A stretch of DNA of 48,641 nucleotides from Bacteroidales bacterium (GCA_017381865.1 JAFOBJ010000039.1:1-48641); one strand, 5' to 3'. Numbered from the stretch's first letter, positions 7,289 to 16,721 are shown. Notes: generated by a model from the letters alone, not told the origin. Program-made: numbers and translations.

Positions 7289-7315
7289 AAGGCGAACAAA
7301 TGTTCATTCCTTTGT

Positions 7316-7333
7316 TTTGCGAGTGCAAAGTTA
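7316..7333 (-). promoter_or_regulatory. tRNA promoter -7 with shared start-site element
   Basis: The - strand reads TAACTTTG (7326-7333) running into CTTTGCACTCGCAAA (7316-7330). The same 15 bases follow the promoter of the tRNA-Thr gene at 26034-26048. The transcript would start about 30 bases before the tRNA. Confidence 0.65.
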
Positions 7334-7417
7334 CAAAATTGTTGCTAATTTCATAACAAAATTTCAAAAAAAATTGAAAAATTTTTCTTTGTATCTAAAA
7401 ACCTTCACAAAACCATT

Positions 7418-8407
7418 TCAACCAACTGAATTATAATAATTTACAACTTCATCCAAGATAGAAAAGACTTCTTCAATCGTTCTCACTTCCATCAATCGTA
7501 ACTTAAATTGCTTGAAATTTATGAAGCCTTTGAAATAAAGTCCCCAGTGTTTTCGCATTTCCATCACGGCATAAAACTCGTCTTTCTTATAATTCAAAGA
7601 ATCTGACAGATGCGCCTTTGCAACACGAACTCTCTCCTCAACAGTTGGTGCTGGCAATATCTCGCCAGTTTTTAAATAATGTTTTATCTCTCTGAAAATC
7701 CACGGATTGCCGTATGTTGCACGTCCTATCATAAGTCCATCAACGCCAAAGTTATCCAAGAAATATTTCGCTGAAGGTCCGTCAATGACATCGCCATTTC
7801 CAATAATCGGAATCGTCATGCGAGGATTATTCTTCACCTCTCCTATCAAAGTCCAGTCTGCCGGCTCGCCCCATTTTGTTGTACGCAGTCTTCCATGAAT
7901 CGTCAATGCCTGAATTCCAACATCTTGCAATCGTTCTGCTATATCGACAATCTCCTTATGTTCGCTATCATAACCAAGTCGCGTCTTCACCGTAACTGGT
8001 TTTTTCACCGCTTTCACAACGGCTTCTGTGATAGCTACCATCTTAGGAATATCGTTCATGATACCAGAACCAGCTCCCTTCGAAGCGACTTTCTTAACAG
8101 GACAACCAAAGTTAATGTCAATAATATCAGGATTATAACGCTCAGCATAACGAGCCGCTTCCACCATAGGACCGACACTGTTACCAAAAATCTGAACTCC
8201 AAAAGGACGCTCGCCTTCTACAAAACCCAACTTCCTCACGCTCTTCACCGCATCACGAATCAAGCCGTCAGAAGAAATAAATTCCGAATAAACTATATCT
8301 GCGCCTTGTTCCTTGCACGCATGACGAAACGGAGGGTCAGTGACGCCTTCCATCGGCGCCAACAACAATGGAACATGGTCGAATTCTATATCTGCTATCT
8401 TAAACAT
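7418..8407 (-). CDS. dusB: tRNA-dihydrouridine synthase (DusB type)
   Basis: 329 residues from the ATG at 8407; a TTG three codons earlier is also in frame but less likely. Dus enzymes reduce uridines in tRNA D-loops using FMN and NADPH. Visible motifs: LAPMEGVTDPPFRHACKEQG at the FMN site, the catalytic Cys in DINFGCPVKKV followed by GAGSGIM, KTRLGYD, LTIHGRLRTT, PIIGNGDV and DGLMIGRATYGNPWIF. The KV-x-KGAGSG pattern after the Cys is typical of DusB. It stands alone, transcribed away from the CPBP gene at 8495. In several bacteria dusB neighbours fis, but not here. Confidence 0.93.
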   Translation of the reverse strand: MFKIADIEFDHVPLLLAPMEGVTDPPFRHACKEQGADIVYSEFISSDGLIRDAVKSVRKLGFVEGERPFGVQIFGNSVGPMVEAARYAERYNPDIIDINFGCPVKKVASKGAGSGIMNDIPKMVAITEAVVKAVKKPVTVKTRLGYDSEHKEIVDIAERLQDVGIQALTIHGRLRTTKWGEPADWTLIGEVKNNPRMTIPIIGNGDVIDGPSAKYFLDNFGVDGLMIGRATYGNPWIFREIKHYLKTGEILPAPTVEERVRVAKAHLSDSLNYKKDEFYAVMEMRKHWGLYFKGFINFKQFKLRLMEVRTIEEVFSILDEVVNYYNSVG

Positions 8408-8468
8408 AACTGACAAAAATCTTAATTTTTATTATGCAAAAATAAGCATTTCATATTATCAAAAATAT

Positions 8469-8476
8469 TAAATTTG
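8469..8476 (+). promoter_or_regulatory. -7 element of the CPBP gene
   Basis: TAAATTTG followed by C, 18 bases before the ATG at 8495. It lies over an upstream in-frame TTG, which makes the ATG the better start. Confidence 0.55.
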
Positions 8477-8494
8477 CAAATAAATCTGAACAAT

Positions 8495-9379
8495 ATGCAA
8501 CACCCTATCATTAAGAAAACTACAAAGTTAGAAAGAATATTCTTACTAATGGCTTTAATTATTATCGGCTTGATTTTAGGAACCGTGATTGGTTTCGCAT
8601 ACGTCTTCATAACCAAAAGCAATCCTAATGACTTGAACGCTCTCAGATTCATGCAGATTAGCAGCCAAATTTTCACTTTCGTACTTCCACCTATAATATA
8701 TGCGCTCTTAGTGAAAGAAAAACCTACCAATGACTTGGGATTAAAGAAATCAAAAATCTTATGGGTCCTAATTGGCATTGCGATGATTTTCCTCATCATG
8801 CCACTCAACAGCGTCTTTGCCGAATGGAACGCCAACTTGACACTCCCTGACTCTATGAGCAGAATAGAATACCTAATGAAACAGATGCAAGAAGCTGCAA
8901 CTGAGATGATTGAGAAATTCGTAAACGTCGACACTGTAGGAGGCTTAATTCTTAACCTCTTCATGATTGCAGGATTAGCCGCTCTTGGAGAAGAACTGCT
9001 TTTTAGATCTATAATACAAACTTCCTTAATAAAAATTTGCAAAAACGCACATATAGGAATCCTAATTGCTTCAGCAATATTTTCATTCATCCACTTCGAA
9101 TTCTACGGCTTCGTTCCTCGACTCATACTAGGAATGTTGCTCGGTTATATGTTCTATTTTTCAGGCAGCATCTGGATTCCAATGCTGATGCATTTCCTAA
9201 ACAACGGCACAGTTGTATTGGTTTATTTCCTTAATAACAAAGGCATTACGAATATTGATGTCGACACTTTCGGTCAAACAAGTATTCCTATTTTAATAAT
9301 CAGCATCGTTGTTATGATTGTTTTATTCATATTCTCGATAAAATATTCAGATAAAGAACGAACAATTACAGGTTGTTGA
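8495..9379 (+). CDS. CPBP-family intramembrane metalloprotease
   Basis: 294 residues from the ATG at 8495, chosen because the earlier TTG at 8474 sits inside the promoter element. This is a polytopic membrane protein with the three CPBP (Abi/Rce1-like) motifs in order: EELLFR (EExxxR), FSFIHFEFYGFVPRL (FxxxH) and HFLNN (HxxxN), which should bind zinc within the membrane. Related proteins process prenylated or bacteriocin-type peptides, but the substrate here cannot be told. The gtrA-like gene follows after 13 bases on the same strand, so the two are probably co-transcribed. Confidence 0.9.
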   Translation: MQHPIIKKTTKLERIFLLMALIIIGLILGTVIGFAYVFITKSNPNDLNALRFMQISSQIFTFVLPPIIYALLVKEKPTNDLGLKKSKILWVLIGIAMIFLIMPLNSVFAEWNANLTLPDSMSRIEYLMKQMQEAATEMIEKFVNVDTVGGLILNLFMIAGLAALGEELLFRSIIQTSLIKICKNAHIGILIASAIFSFIHFEFYGFVPRLILGMLLGYMFYFSGSIWIPMLMHFLNNGTVVLVYFLNNKGITNIDVDTFGQTSIPILIISIVVMIVLFIFSIKYSDKERTITGC

Positions 9380-9392
9380 CTTTTTATAAAAT

Positions 9393-9794
9393 ATGAAATC
9401 ATTATTTGTCATAGATAAGTTATTATTATCCAAGCTATTAAAATTCGGAATCGTGGGATGTTCCGGAATGATTATAGATTTTGGAATGACTTATCTATGC
9501 AAAGAAATCTTAAAAATCAACAAATTTATCAGCAACGGAATTGGATTTATCCTCGCAGCTACTTCAAATTATTTTCTCAACAGAAACTGGACTTTCAACA
9601 GTCAAACAGAAGATATAGGAACGCAATACTTTCAATTTATGATTGTATCAGCCATAGGTTTGGGAATCAACTCTTTAACCTTATATCTTTTAAATGAAAA
9701 ACTAAAATGGAACTTTTATTTCAGCAAACTTATAGCGATAGGAATCACTACAATCTGGAATTTCTTCGCTAATTTATTATTTACTTTTGCGTAA
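9393..9794 (+). CDS. GtrA-like membrane protein
   Basis: 133 residues, four predicted membrane helices, matching the GtrA/DPMS family. The N-terminal pattern LLKFGIVGCSGMIIDFGMTY and the middle SNYFLNRNWTFNS (family N-x-x-x-N-R-x-W-T-F) are clear, ending WNFFANLLFTF. Family members are proposed to flip undecaprenyl-phosphate-linked sugars for O-antigen or wall decoration, or to assist glycosyltransferases. Next to an O-antigen ligase-like gene (convergent, 6 bases away) this suggests surface polysaccharide work, but they are not in one operon. Confidence 0.88.
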   Translation: MKSLFVIDKLLLSKLLKFGIVGCSGMIIDFGMTYLCKEILKINKFISNGIGFILAATSNYFLNRNWTFNSQTEDIGTQYFQFMIVSAIGLGINSLTLYLLNEKLKWNFYFSKLIAIGITTIWNFFANLLFTFA

Positions 9795-9800
9795 GTTTAG

Positions 9801-11474
9801 TTAAGGTTTAAATTCCTGATTTAGAGTCGTATATTCCTCATCTTCACTTTTCGCAAATACCAGCAACGAACCGAAATAAGCGAATAAGGTTGCTCCTACT
9901 TGCGTTTCCAAAGTATCATCAGTAAACATAGAAAATGCGACTATAAATAAAAACACAATATACAAATAGTTACGATTTCTCTTATCCGCAAAAAGAGGGT
10001 AAACCATTGAGAATAAGAACCATAACAAGCCAATAGCACCAAAAGCCACCATTATTGCAAGATATTGGTTATGACTCCTAAGACGATATTCTGGTCTTAA
10101 TTTTGAATTCGTATCCTCGTAATAATCTTCAAAAGCTTTAGAAATACCTGTTCCAACGCCAAAAACTGGATTGTCTTTTATGATTCCAAACGATGCTTTT
10201 ATATACTCAACACGTTGAAACACAGAACTTCCGTTAGCATCACCGCTTCTTTCATAATTACGATATGCTATCATAACTTTCATAATTCTAGTCCTAAAAC
10301 CTGGATTTTCTATGTAGTTATAATTAGCAACACCATTTTCAATATTTTTTATATCATTTTCTGAAAGTTGCCCAACGCCCTCTGCATCTTTTCTTAAATC
10401 TTTTGATGTAAGATAACGAACTAAAGCATGATAACCATCGTCCCATTCGCTGTTAATTTTTTTAACACTTCGCTTATTCCAAGCATCTAACATCTCATTT
10501 TTTGAAATATACAAGCCTACATACCTCGCATCTTCTACGCCAAAATTAATGGTATCAAAAACATAAGGATTTCCTAATTTCGTATGCGTATCTAATTGAG
10601 AAACATCTATCTTAGCTGGATTCATATAGTCTTTAACGACCTTATATGGAAGGTATACAACAACACTTGCCACTACTACAATCACTACTACCATACAAAT
10701 TTTAACATTTGTTTTTGTACTTTTGAAAACAAAATACATTATCAGCACAAAACATAATGCCGCTATAACCAAAAGACTGGTAAATGACTCCAAAATCGTT
10801 ATCTGCCACAAAAACCAAATTATCAGAAAAACCATAACCGATTTTATTAACAGACTGTAATTCTTCTTAACTAAATAATATCCCAATATAAATATTGAAA
10901 AAACAATACATAATGATAATCTGATATAATTTATAAAAGGAGAAAGTTCTCTTACATCAACAAAGTCACGACGAATGAATTTTATTGTTCCTAAGATAGT
11001 TACGAAAAAAACGGAACCAATAAAAAACCATAAAACCGTGTCAAACTGCTTACGATTCAATGGTTTCATCGATGAAATCACCAACGGAGCTATCAAAAGT
11101 GGCAACTTGATTCTCAAGTCTTTCAATGCACATTGATAATCAGAAGTATATATCAATCCTATAAGATGCATAACATAAACTGACGCCATCACAACAGCGA
11201 CTTTGTTATGCAAAAAATCTGTAAAACGTGTTTTTATATTATACCAAATACCTTTGAAAGAGAATGCTATACGAGATAAAATCCTTGCTATAAAAGGTTT
11301 TTCAGAATACATTTTATTGATAGAACGCATATCCAGACCTAGCAAAAACCACAGCACCAAAAGATAGAATAACGAAACGCTCAATGCAAATTTTGATGTC
11401 GTAAGAGTGACACCTACCAATATCAATCCTACTAAATAAAAATATGTTCCCGTTTTACCGTATTCTACTTTCAT
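9801..11474 (-). CDS. O-antigen ligase / polymerase family membrane protein
   Basis: 557 residues with about ten or more hydrophobic helices and two larger soluble loops (about residues 290-420 and 430-480). The C-terminal region carries the Wzy/WaaL signature: DNPVFGVGTGISKAFEDYY followed by RLRSHNQYLAIMVAFGAIG, where the His of SHNQYL is the conserved residue of O-antigen ligases. The likely role is joining or polymerising lipid-linked surface glycan at the periplasmic face. In T9SS bacteria a WaaL-type enzyme also makes the A-LPS used as cargo anchor; whether this is that enzyme is inference. ATG start; the S41 protease gene lies 37 bases upstream on the same strand. Confidence 0.82.
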   Translation of the reverse strand: MKVEYGKTGTYFYLVGLILVGVTLTTSKFALSVSLFYLLVLWFLLGLDMRSINKMYSEKPFIARILSRIAFSFKGIWYNIKTRFTDFLHNKVAVVMASVYVMHLIGLIYTSDYQCALKDLRIKLPLLIAPLVISSMKPLNRKQFDTVLWFFIGSVFFVTILGTIKFIRRDFVDVRELSPFINYIRLSLCIVFSIFILGYYLVKKNYSLLIKSVMVFLIIWFLWQITILESFTSLLVIAALCFVLIMYFVFKSTKTNVKICMVVVIVVVASVVVYLPYKVVKDYMNPAKIDVSQLDTHTKLGNPYVFDTINFGVEDARYVGLYISKNEMLDAWNKRSVKKINSEWDDGYHALVRYLTSKDLRKDAEGVGQLSENDIKNIENGVANYNYIENPGFRTRIMKVMIAYRNYERSGDANGSSVFQRVEYIKASFGIIKDNPVFGVGTGISKAFEDYYEDTNSKLRPEYRLRSHNQYLAIMVAFGAIGLLWFLFSMVYPLFADKRNRNYLYIVFLFIVAFSMFTDDTLETQVGATLFAYFGSLLVFAKSEDEEYTTLNQEFKP

Positions 11475-11511
11475 AATTACCAGCTAGGCGGTCAGCATCT
11501 TTAGATATAAA

Positions 11512-13167
11512 TCAATTTATTCCTTTAAGGATATTCTCGTATTCGTTTTGTCCGTTTGTATTAAGAAGAATCTCAATTGCACGGTTCAGTTCAATATCAT
11601 CTTTCAAAGTCGAGACAATCTTTCCTTTTTGGAAATAATAACGACCTATCAACTCCATCTTGAGAATCTCTGATATTTCTTTTCTCTTGTTAATCAAATC
11701 GTTATCTTTGTGACTCTTCAACTCGTTTTCCAATATATCAAGCTGTTCCTTAATATTGTCGTAATAGCCTTCAGATTTAGCTGTCTTCACCAATTCCTCA
11801 AAGTCTTTCTCGCTTTCTGAAGTATATTTAAATTCCTGACCTTCAACAAATTCAACAAAGTCATTATAAATTTCATCTGTTATCACAAACTCCTCTGGAG
11901 CGGCTATTGACTTATGTTCTCTATAGAATTTGTTTGCATATTTAAATATGATATTCTGAGCATAAAGATGTGCTGTTATTGTAGAAAGCATTTCTGGTTC
12001 TATCTTCACATCTGGCTGAATTCCATGACCTTCGTAAACGATTCTTCCATTTGCAGTCTTAAATTGAGGACCGAGAGTATCGTTCTTTAACAAAGTATCG
12101 TTCTTTGCTTTTTTAGAATAATCTATTTCTTGGATACAACGTTTACTTGGAATATAATATTTAGAAACCGTCACTTTCATCTGAGCATTATACGACATAG
12201 GTAAAATATTCTGTACCAATCCCTTACCAAAAGTTCTTTGACCTACAATCACGCCTCTATCGAAGTCTTGTATAGAACCAGAAACGATTTCACTAGCCGA
12301 TGCGCTACCTTCATTGACCAAAATGGCGAGTGGAATTTCAGTATCTTCAGCTTCATGTTTTGTATAATAGTTTCTATTTTGCTCAGAAGTCTTGCCTTTT
12401 GTATAAACCACAAGTTTATTTTTAGGAACGAAGATATTCACGATGTCGACGGCTTCGTTGAGCAATCCGCCGCCATTTCCTCTGAGGTCGATGATAAGTC
12501 CCTTGAGTTCGTTTTGCGACTTCATTTCTAAAAACGCCTCCTTGAGCTCTTTAGCAGCGTCTTTAGTAAATTGATTAAGAATAATATAGCCTATACCACC
12601 TTCCAAAACTGCATAGTAAGGAATATTGTCAATCTTGATTTTCTCGCGTGTCAGTGTCTTGGTTATGACATTCTTTTCACCTTCGCGTCTGAGTTTAAGC
12701 GTAAGTTGAGAACCTGGCTGACCTTTAAGAAGTTCGCTCACTTCACTGACGGTTTTCTTCTCTGTGTTGACGCCGTTTATTTCAATAATCGCATCGCCTG
12801 GAAGCAAACCTGCTTTATGTGCTGGGAAGTTTTCGTAAGGTTCTGAGATATGAACATTATCATCGTAATAATTTATAATAGAACCAATTCCGCCATATTC
12901 TCCCATTGTGAGAAGTCGAACGTCTTCAATCTCAGACTCTGGAATAAATACCGTATAAGGATCTAATTCTCTTAGCATTGCATGAATAGCGATTTCATTA
13001 AGCTCGGCTGGATTTATCTCATCGACATAATTCATATTAAGATATTTCAGCACATTATTATATATGTCAATGCTTTTAGAAATCTCAAAATTGTTTTGCT
13101 TTTCCTGAGAAAATGTTACCAAAGGTAAAAGCATCAATACAAAAAATAAAACTCTTAATCTATTCAT
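11512..13167 (-). CDS. S41-family C-terminal processing peptidase
   Basis: 551 residues. A signal peptide (residues 1-20, LFFVLMLLPLVTFSQ) places it in the periplasm. A tail-specific protease N-domain comes first, then a PDZ domain (about 85-160, YGGIGSIINYY to GDAIIEINGVN). The catalytic domain has LKGLIIDLRGNGGGLLNEAV, the nucleophile Ser of NEGSASASEI (S290) and the general-base Lys of RTFGKGLVQ (K315), 25 residues apart as in CtpA/Prc. The charged C-terminal 150 residues are helical. It likely degrades or trims envelope proteins. It sits downstream of yidD-rnpA-hemD with a repeat-filled gap of about 120 bases, so it probably has its own promoter. Confidence 0.92.
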   Translation of the reverse strand: MNRLRVLFFVLMLLPLVTFSQEKQNNFEISKSIDIYNNVLKYLNMNYVDEINPAELNEIAIHAMLRELDPYTVFIPESEIEDVRLLTMGEYGGIGSIINYYDDNVHISEPYENFPAHKAGLLPGDAIIEINGVNTEKKTVSEVSELLKGQPGSQLTLKLRREGEKNVITKTLTREKIKIDNIPYYAVLEGGIGYIILNQFTKDAAKELKEAFLEMKSQNELKGLIIDLRGNGGGLLNEAVDIVNIFVPKNKLVVYTKGKTSEQNRNYYTKHEAEDTEIPLAILVNEGSASASEIVSGSIQDFDRGVIVGQRTFGKGLVQNILPMSYNAQMKVTVSKYYIPSKRCIQEIDYSKKAKNDTLLKNDTLGPQFKTANGRIVYEGHGIQPDVKIEPEMLSTITAHLYAQNIIFKYANKFYREHKSIAAPEEFVITDEIYNDFVEFVEGQEFKYTSESEKDFEELVKTAKSEGYYDNIKEQLDILENELKSHKDNDLINKRKEISEILKMELIGRYYFQKGKIVSTLKDDIELNRAIEILLNTNGQNEYENILKGIN

Positions 13168-13205
13168 AATATTTTTTTATTTCAAACTAACTTACATCAC
13201 AAATT

Positions 13206-13275
13206 AGACGCCACATGCGACATTCTGAGACGCCACAGGGGTGACATTCTGAGACGCCACAGGGGTGACGTCTCT
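13206..13275. repeat. Three-unit tandem repeat AGACGCCACAGGGGTGACATTC
   Basis: Units start at 13206, 13228 and 13252 (22, 24 and 24 bases). The last ends GTGACGTCTCT, so GAGACG...CGTCTC forms a hairpin. The same GAGACG...CGTCTC hairpin recurs at 16722-16765 and 42303-42325. It may serve as terminator between yidD and the S41 gene. Confidence 0.7.
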
Positions 13276-13286
13276 ACTATTATTTA

Positions 13287-13523
13287 TTATGGGACCGGAT
13301 CATAACCGCTCCCGCCCCAAGGATTACATGACAATATTCTTTTAAAGGTAAGCCAGCCGCCTTTTATTGCTCCATATTTCTTTATTGCCTCGATGCCATA
13401 ATGGGAGCATGTAGGTGTGTATCTGCAGTTTCTTCCTATGAAAGGTGATAATGTAACTTGATAAATGCGAATTAGCAATATCAAGAATTTAGCCGGCAGT
13501 TGTGTTATTGTTTTTATCATCAT
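13287..13523 (-). CDS. yidD: Membrane protein insertion efficiency factor YidD
   Basis: 78 residues, the usual size. Family pattern: [20 protein letters not shown], then [20 protein letters not shown] and [18 protein letters not shown], with the three conserved Cys. It is a small amphipathic inner-membrane-associated protein that aids YidC-dependent insertion. Its start lies inside rnpA (35-base overlap), a common rnpA-yidD arrangement, indicating coupled expression. A second ATG follows immediately. The gene ends just before the tandem repeat at 13206-13275. Confidence 0.95.
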   Translation of the reverse strand: MMIKTITQLPAKFLILLIRIYQVTLSPFIGRNCRYTPTCSHYGIEAIKKYGAIKGGWLTFKRILSCNPWGGSGYDPVP

Positions 13524-13908
13524 GCAGAAAATAATTATTATTTAAACGCAAAGATAATTGTTTTATTTTCTTTTCAATATCTTCATAAGGCAAAATTACT
13601 GTTGCCGTATAAACAAGCGCAACGTCGAAAGTGATTTTTTGTTTCTCACAATTAACAATCAATTTAGATTTGTTTCTGCGCCATGCCTCACGGACGAGTC
13701 GTTTCACCCTATTTCGTTTGACTGCGTGATGAAATCTTTTCTTTGATACAGAAACGAGGAAACGAGGTATTGTTGGCTCTTCTTCCGAACTATGTGCGTA
13801 GACAACAACACGAAAAGGGTAAAAGTTAAATCCTTTACCCTTATCGAATAATAGTTGTATAGCTTTCTTCTTGTATAAACGCTGTTCTTTCGGAAGGCCT
13901 TCGTTCAT
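13489..13908 (-). CDS. rnpA: Ribonuclease P protein component RnpA
   Basis: 139 residues from the ATG at 13908 (a TTG one codon earlier is in frame). RnpA is the protein cofactor of the tRNA 5'-processing ribozyme. The signature basic helix [20 protein letters not shown] (RNRxKRxxRE) and the central [11 protein letters not shown] are clear. It starts 5 bases after the hemD stop and overlaps yidD, so hemD-rnpA-yidD are one operon. rpmH, the usual rnpA neighbour in other phyla, is absent, as is typical for Bacteroidota. Confidence 0.95.
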   Translation of the reverse strand: MNEGLPKEQRLYKKKAIQLLFDKGKGFNFYPFRVVVYAHSSEEEPTIPRFLVSVSKKRFHHAVKRNRVKRLVREAWRRNKSKLIVNCEKQKITFDVALVYTATVILPYEDIEKKIKQLSLRLNNNYFLHDDKNNNTTAG

Positions 13909-13913
13909 CAATA

Positions 13914-14678
13914 TTATTTTTTCTTAGCTTTCTTAATCTCGTTATTTATAAACTCTTCTATCGCCATATTCATTGATGGACACGATGGCGTTGGTGCGCT
14001 GAAGTTCAATGTAAAACCTGCGTCGGTGATAGCCTTGCATGTTGATTGACCGAATCCGCCTATTGCAACATTCTCATCTTGAACAAAATTAGGGAAGTTC
14101 TCTTTTAAAGAATCAATACCTGCTGGACTGAAGAACACTAACATATCGTATTTTGCAATATCAACATGTGACAAATCGGCTGATACTGTGCGGAAAACAA
14201 CAGCTTTTGTATAATCCAACTTAGCTTCTGTCAACATCCCGTCATGGTCTTCTGTTGTAACTAAATTTGAACTTGGCAAGAAAAATTTCTCTTCCTTATG
14301 TTTTTTCATTGTTCCAACAAGCTCAGCGAAAGTTGGCTCATGGAATATCTTTCTTTTTCTATATTGAACGTAATGCTGAAGATACTGTGCTGTTGTCTCT
14401 GATACACAGAAATATTTCAAATCTTCTGGTATGGTGTAACGCATTTCTTTTGCGATACGGAAAAAATGATCTATAGTGTTGCGACTTGTTAAAATTACTG
14501 CGGTAAAATCATTAAATTTGACTTTCTCTTGTCTCAAATCACTTGCTGAAACGCCTTCTAGTTTTATGAATTTTTCAAATTCGATGTTAACATTATACTT
14601 CTTGATTATAGCTTCGTACGGAGTTTTTGCAACATCAGCAGGTTTTGGTTGCGACAAAAGGATTGATTTTATCTTCAT
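13914..14678 (-). CDS. hemD: Uroporphyrinogen-III synthase family protein HemD
   Basis: 254 residues. HemD closes hydroxymethylbilane into uroporphyrinogen III. The two-lobed HemD fold is suggested by ILLSQPKP at the N-terminus, AVILTSRNTIDHFF, YFCVSETTAQYL, the mid hinge FLPSSNLVTTEDHDGML, the C-terminal FFSPAGIDSLKENFP and AIGGFGQSTCKAITDAGF. In Bacteroidota this gene typically sits between a DUF4271 gene and rnpA, as here. No other haem genes are in the window. ATG start; 66 bases separate it from the DUF4271 gene. Confidence 0.88.
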   Translation of the reverse strand: MKIKSILLSQPKPADVAKTPYEAIIKKYNVNIEFEKFIKLEGVSASDLRQEKVKFNDFTAVILTSRNTIDHFFRIAKEMRYTIPEDLKYFCVSETTAQYLQHYVQYRKRKIFHEPTFAELVGTMKKHKEEKFFLPSSNLVTTEDHDGMLTEAKLDYTKAVVFRTVSADLSHVDIAKYDMLVFFSPAGIDSLKENFPNFVQDENVAIGGFGQSTCKAITDAGFTLNFSAPTPSCPSMNMAIEEFINNEIKKAKKK

Positions 14679-14744
14679 CTACAATTTTTTTAATCTTTTA
14701 CTAATTACAAAATCTATCTTACCAACAAAATGATTAACAAGATA

Positions 14745-15536
14745 TTACAGAACAATTGCTATCATTTTAGATATAACCAAAATGGGTAAAATTTCGATTG
14801 TGCAAAGATACAAAAAAATATTTACAAAATTTAATTTTGACAACATTCGTACCTCTATTAATAATTTTATCAAGGTTGCGAAGAAAAACAAGCCTAATAT
14901 TACCAATGTCAAAATCAAGAATATTTTGTAAGGATGGAAGAACAAAAGTAGAATTATCGGTATAAAAATCAGGTTGCCTGACGCCATTGCTGAAGTGTGA
15001 AATGCGAAATGCAAATGTATCAGCGCATCTGTTTTGAACAGCCAGCTATAGAACGACATTGCGAGATAATCAAAGACAAACACCGCCGCAACGCATGTCG
15101 CAATGTCTATGAAAAAATCCAGATTATCATGCAAAATACGATTTCCTCCATAAACGATGAATATTTTCTGAACGAACAAGGAAAGTAGCAAAATGAATGA
15201 AATTATGGTTGAAAAAGAAGCGATGTTAAACAAAGAAGGATTTTCGCGCATCGTTCTGTCGCCACCATTTTGAAACGGCATTGATATAACAGATGAAAAA
15301 TGCTGCTGCGACATGAATTTGTTTAAGACCATAAAAATCAGCACTATAAATAATATCACAAAATTCCAAGTCGCGCTAACATAAGTGACTTCCCTTTCTA
15401 TCGGGCCTTCGTATCGACAAGATGTCGTTGTAACGAACTTAAAATTTTCATAAAAATTATTAACAATGCTGTCGTTTTGAAAAACGGTTTCAGGCATTTC
15501 TATCACATCTTCAATATGATAATTATTAGTTTTCAA
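14745..15536 (-). CDS. DUF4271 membrane protein
   Basis: 263 residues from the TTG at 15536. The frame opens at a TTG at 15572, but that codon lies inside a -7 promoter element, so a downstream start is more likely; an ATG about 14 codons further on is also possible. It is polytopic: a soluble N-terminal segment, then about six hydrophobic helices (for example WNFVILFIVLIFMVLNKFM and FIPIILLLFFHPYKIFLIL). This is the conserved membrane protein that precedes hemD and rnpA in many Bacteroidota. Function unknown. Start uncertainty is the main weakness. Confidence 0.75.
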   Translation of the reverse strand: MKTNNYHIEDVIEMPETVFQNDSIVNNFYENFKFVTTTSCRYEGPIEREVTYVSATWNFVILFIVLIFMVLNKFMSQQHFSSVISMPFQNGGDRTMRENPSLFNIASFSTIISFILLLSLFVQKIFIVYGGNRILHDNLDFFIDIATCVAAVFVFDYLAMSFYSWLFKTDALIHLHFAFHTSAMASGNLIFIPIILLLFFHPYKIFLILTLVILGLFFFATLIKLLIEVRMLSKLNFVNIFLYLCTIEILPILVISKMIAIVL

Positions 15537-15569
15537 CTCTAAACTTTCTGTTTTAAAAATTATTCGTTG

Positions 15570-15577
15570 CAAATTTA
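15570..15577 (-). promoter_or_regulatory. -7 element for the DUF4271-hemD-rnpA-yidD operon
   Basis: The - strand reads TAAATTTG followed by C. It is divergent from the pta promoter about 65 bases away. Confidence 0.5.
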
Positions 15578-15615
15578 CATCTTTGTTTTTTTCTTAACAA
15601 ATATTTGTATTTTTT

Positions 15616-15647
15616 TTTGAAATTTTGGAAATAGATTATTACCTTTG
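15616..15647 (+). promoter_or_regulatory. Promoter of pta
   Basis: TTTG (15616-15619), 20 bases, TACCTTTG (15640-15647): a full match to the Bacteroides sigma consensus. The leader to the pta ATG is about 30 bases. An in-frame TTG at 15625 falls inside the promoter and is therefore not the start. Confidence 0.8.
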
Positions 15648-15684
15648 TAGTCTTAAAGAATTTAAATTTAAAACATTAAATATC

Positions 15685-16683
15685 ATGGATCTTATAGAAC
15701 AAATAAAACAAAACGCACGCGAAAACAGACAACGCATCGTGCTTCCAGAAGGTGACGAAGAAAGAACAATCAAAGCTGCCGACCAACTTATCGCTGACGG
15801 CATCGCTGACGTAATTCTCATCGGACCTGCACAGAAAATCAAAGATATGGCTGCAGAATTCGGTTTAAGCAACATCGAAAAAGCTACTATCGTCGACCCA
15901 ACAAACAATCCTGACAGAGATAAATATGCTAACTTGCTTTTCGAACTTCGCAAGAGCAAAGGCATGACAATAGAAGAAGCTCAAAAATATGCTGAAAACT
16001 TCATGTATCTCGGTGTTTTGATGCTCAAAGCCGGTGATGCTGACGGTTTGGTAAGCGGCGCTCGTAGCACAACAGGCGACATGCTCCGCCCTGCATTGCA
16101 AATCATCAAGACTGCTCCTGGTGTTTCTTGCGTTTCTGGCGCATTCATCATGTTCTTACCTAATGACAAATACGGAACAGACGGCAAAATAGTTTGCGCC
16201 GACTGCGCTGTAACTCCAGTTCCAACAGCAGAACAACTCGCAGAAATCGCTGTATGTACAGCCGACACTGCAAAGAACATCGCTAAAATCGACCCTAAAG
16301 TCGCTATGTTGAGCTTCTCAACAAAAGGCTCTGCAAAACACGAAGACGTCGACAAAGTCATCAAGGCTACTGAATTAGCAAAACAAATGCGTCCTGACAT
16401 CTGCATCGACGGCGAATTACAAGCTGACGCTGCTATTGTTCCTTCAGTTGGCGCAAGCAAAGCTCCTAACAGCGAAGTAGCTGGTAAAGCTAACACATTG
16501 GTATTCCCAAGATTAGAAGTAGGTAACATCGCTTACAAACTCGTTCAACGTCTCGCTGGCGCAGAAGCTGTAGGTCCAGTTCTCCAAGGCTTCGCTAAAC
16601 CATGTAACGACTTGAGCCGCGGCTGTTCAATCGACGATATCTACAAACTCGTAGCTATCACATGTAACCAAGCAATCGCTTAG
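15685..16683 (+). CDS. pta: Phosphate acetyltransferase (short form)
   Basis: 332 residues from the ATG at 15685, the single-domain form without the N-terminal DRTGG region. It converts acetyl-CoA and phosphate to acetyl phosphate. Family sequence is evident: IVLPEGDEERTIKAADQLI, the middle DADGLVSGARSTTGDMLRPA, KIDPKVAMLSFSTKGS, GELQADAAIVP and the tail NTLVFPRLEVGNIAYKLVQR. The stop is TAG, so TAG works as a stop in this genome. ackA follows after 112 bases and completes the acetate pathway with substrate-level ATP. Codon use is strongly biased to C-ending and A-ending codons, as expected for high expression. Confidence 0.96.
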   Translation: MDLIEQIKQNARENRQRIVLPEGDEERTIKAADQLIADGIADVILIGPAQKIKDMAAEFGLSNIEKATIVDPTNNPDRDKYANLLFELRKSKGMTIEEAQKYAENFMYLGVLMLKAGDADGLVSGARSTTGDMLRPALQIIKTAPGVSCVSGAFIMFLPNDKYGTDGKIVCADCAVTPVPTAEQLAEIAVCTADTAKNIAKIDPKVAMLSFSTKGSAKHEDVDKVIKATELAKQMRPDICIDGELQADAAIVPSVGASKAPNSEVAGKANTLVFPRLEVGNIAYKLVQRLAGAEAVGPVLQGFAKPCNDLSRGCSIDDIYKLVAITCNQAIA

Positions 16684-16721
16684 AAGAATTCATAATTCAT
16701 AATGCATAATTCATAATTGTA

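Noticed and set aside
12238-12846. Two + strand ORFs of 91-97 codons within the S41 protease gene
   Set aside because: They lie antisense to a strongly conserved protease sequence and have no family pattern.
15570-15572. TTG at 15572 as start of the DUF4271 gene
   Set aside because: It overlaps the -7 promoter element TAAATTTG, so the codon would not be transcribed; a downstream start is preferred.
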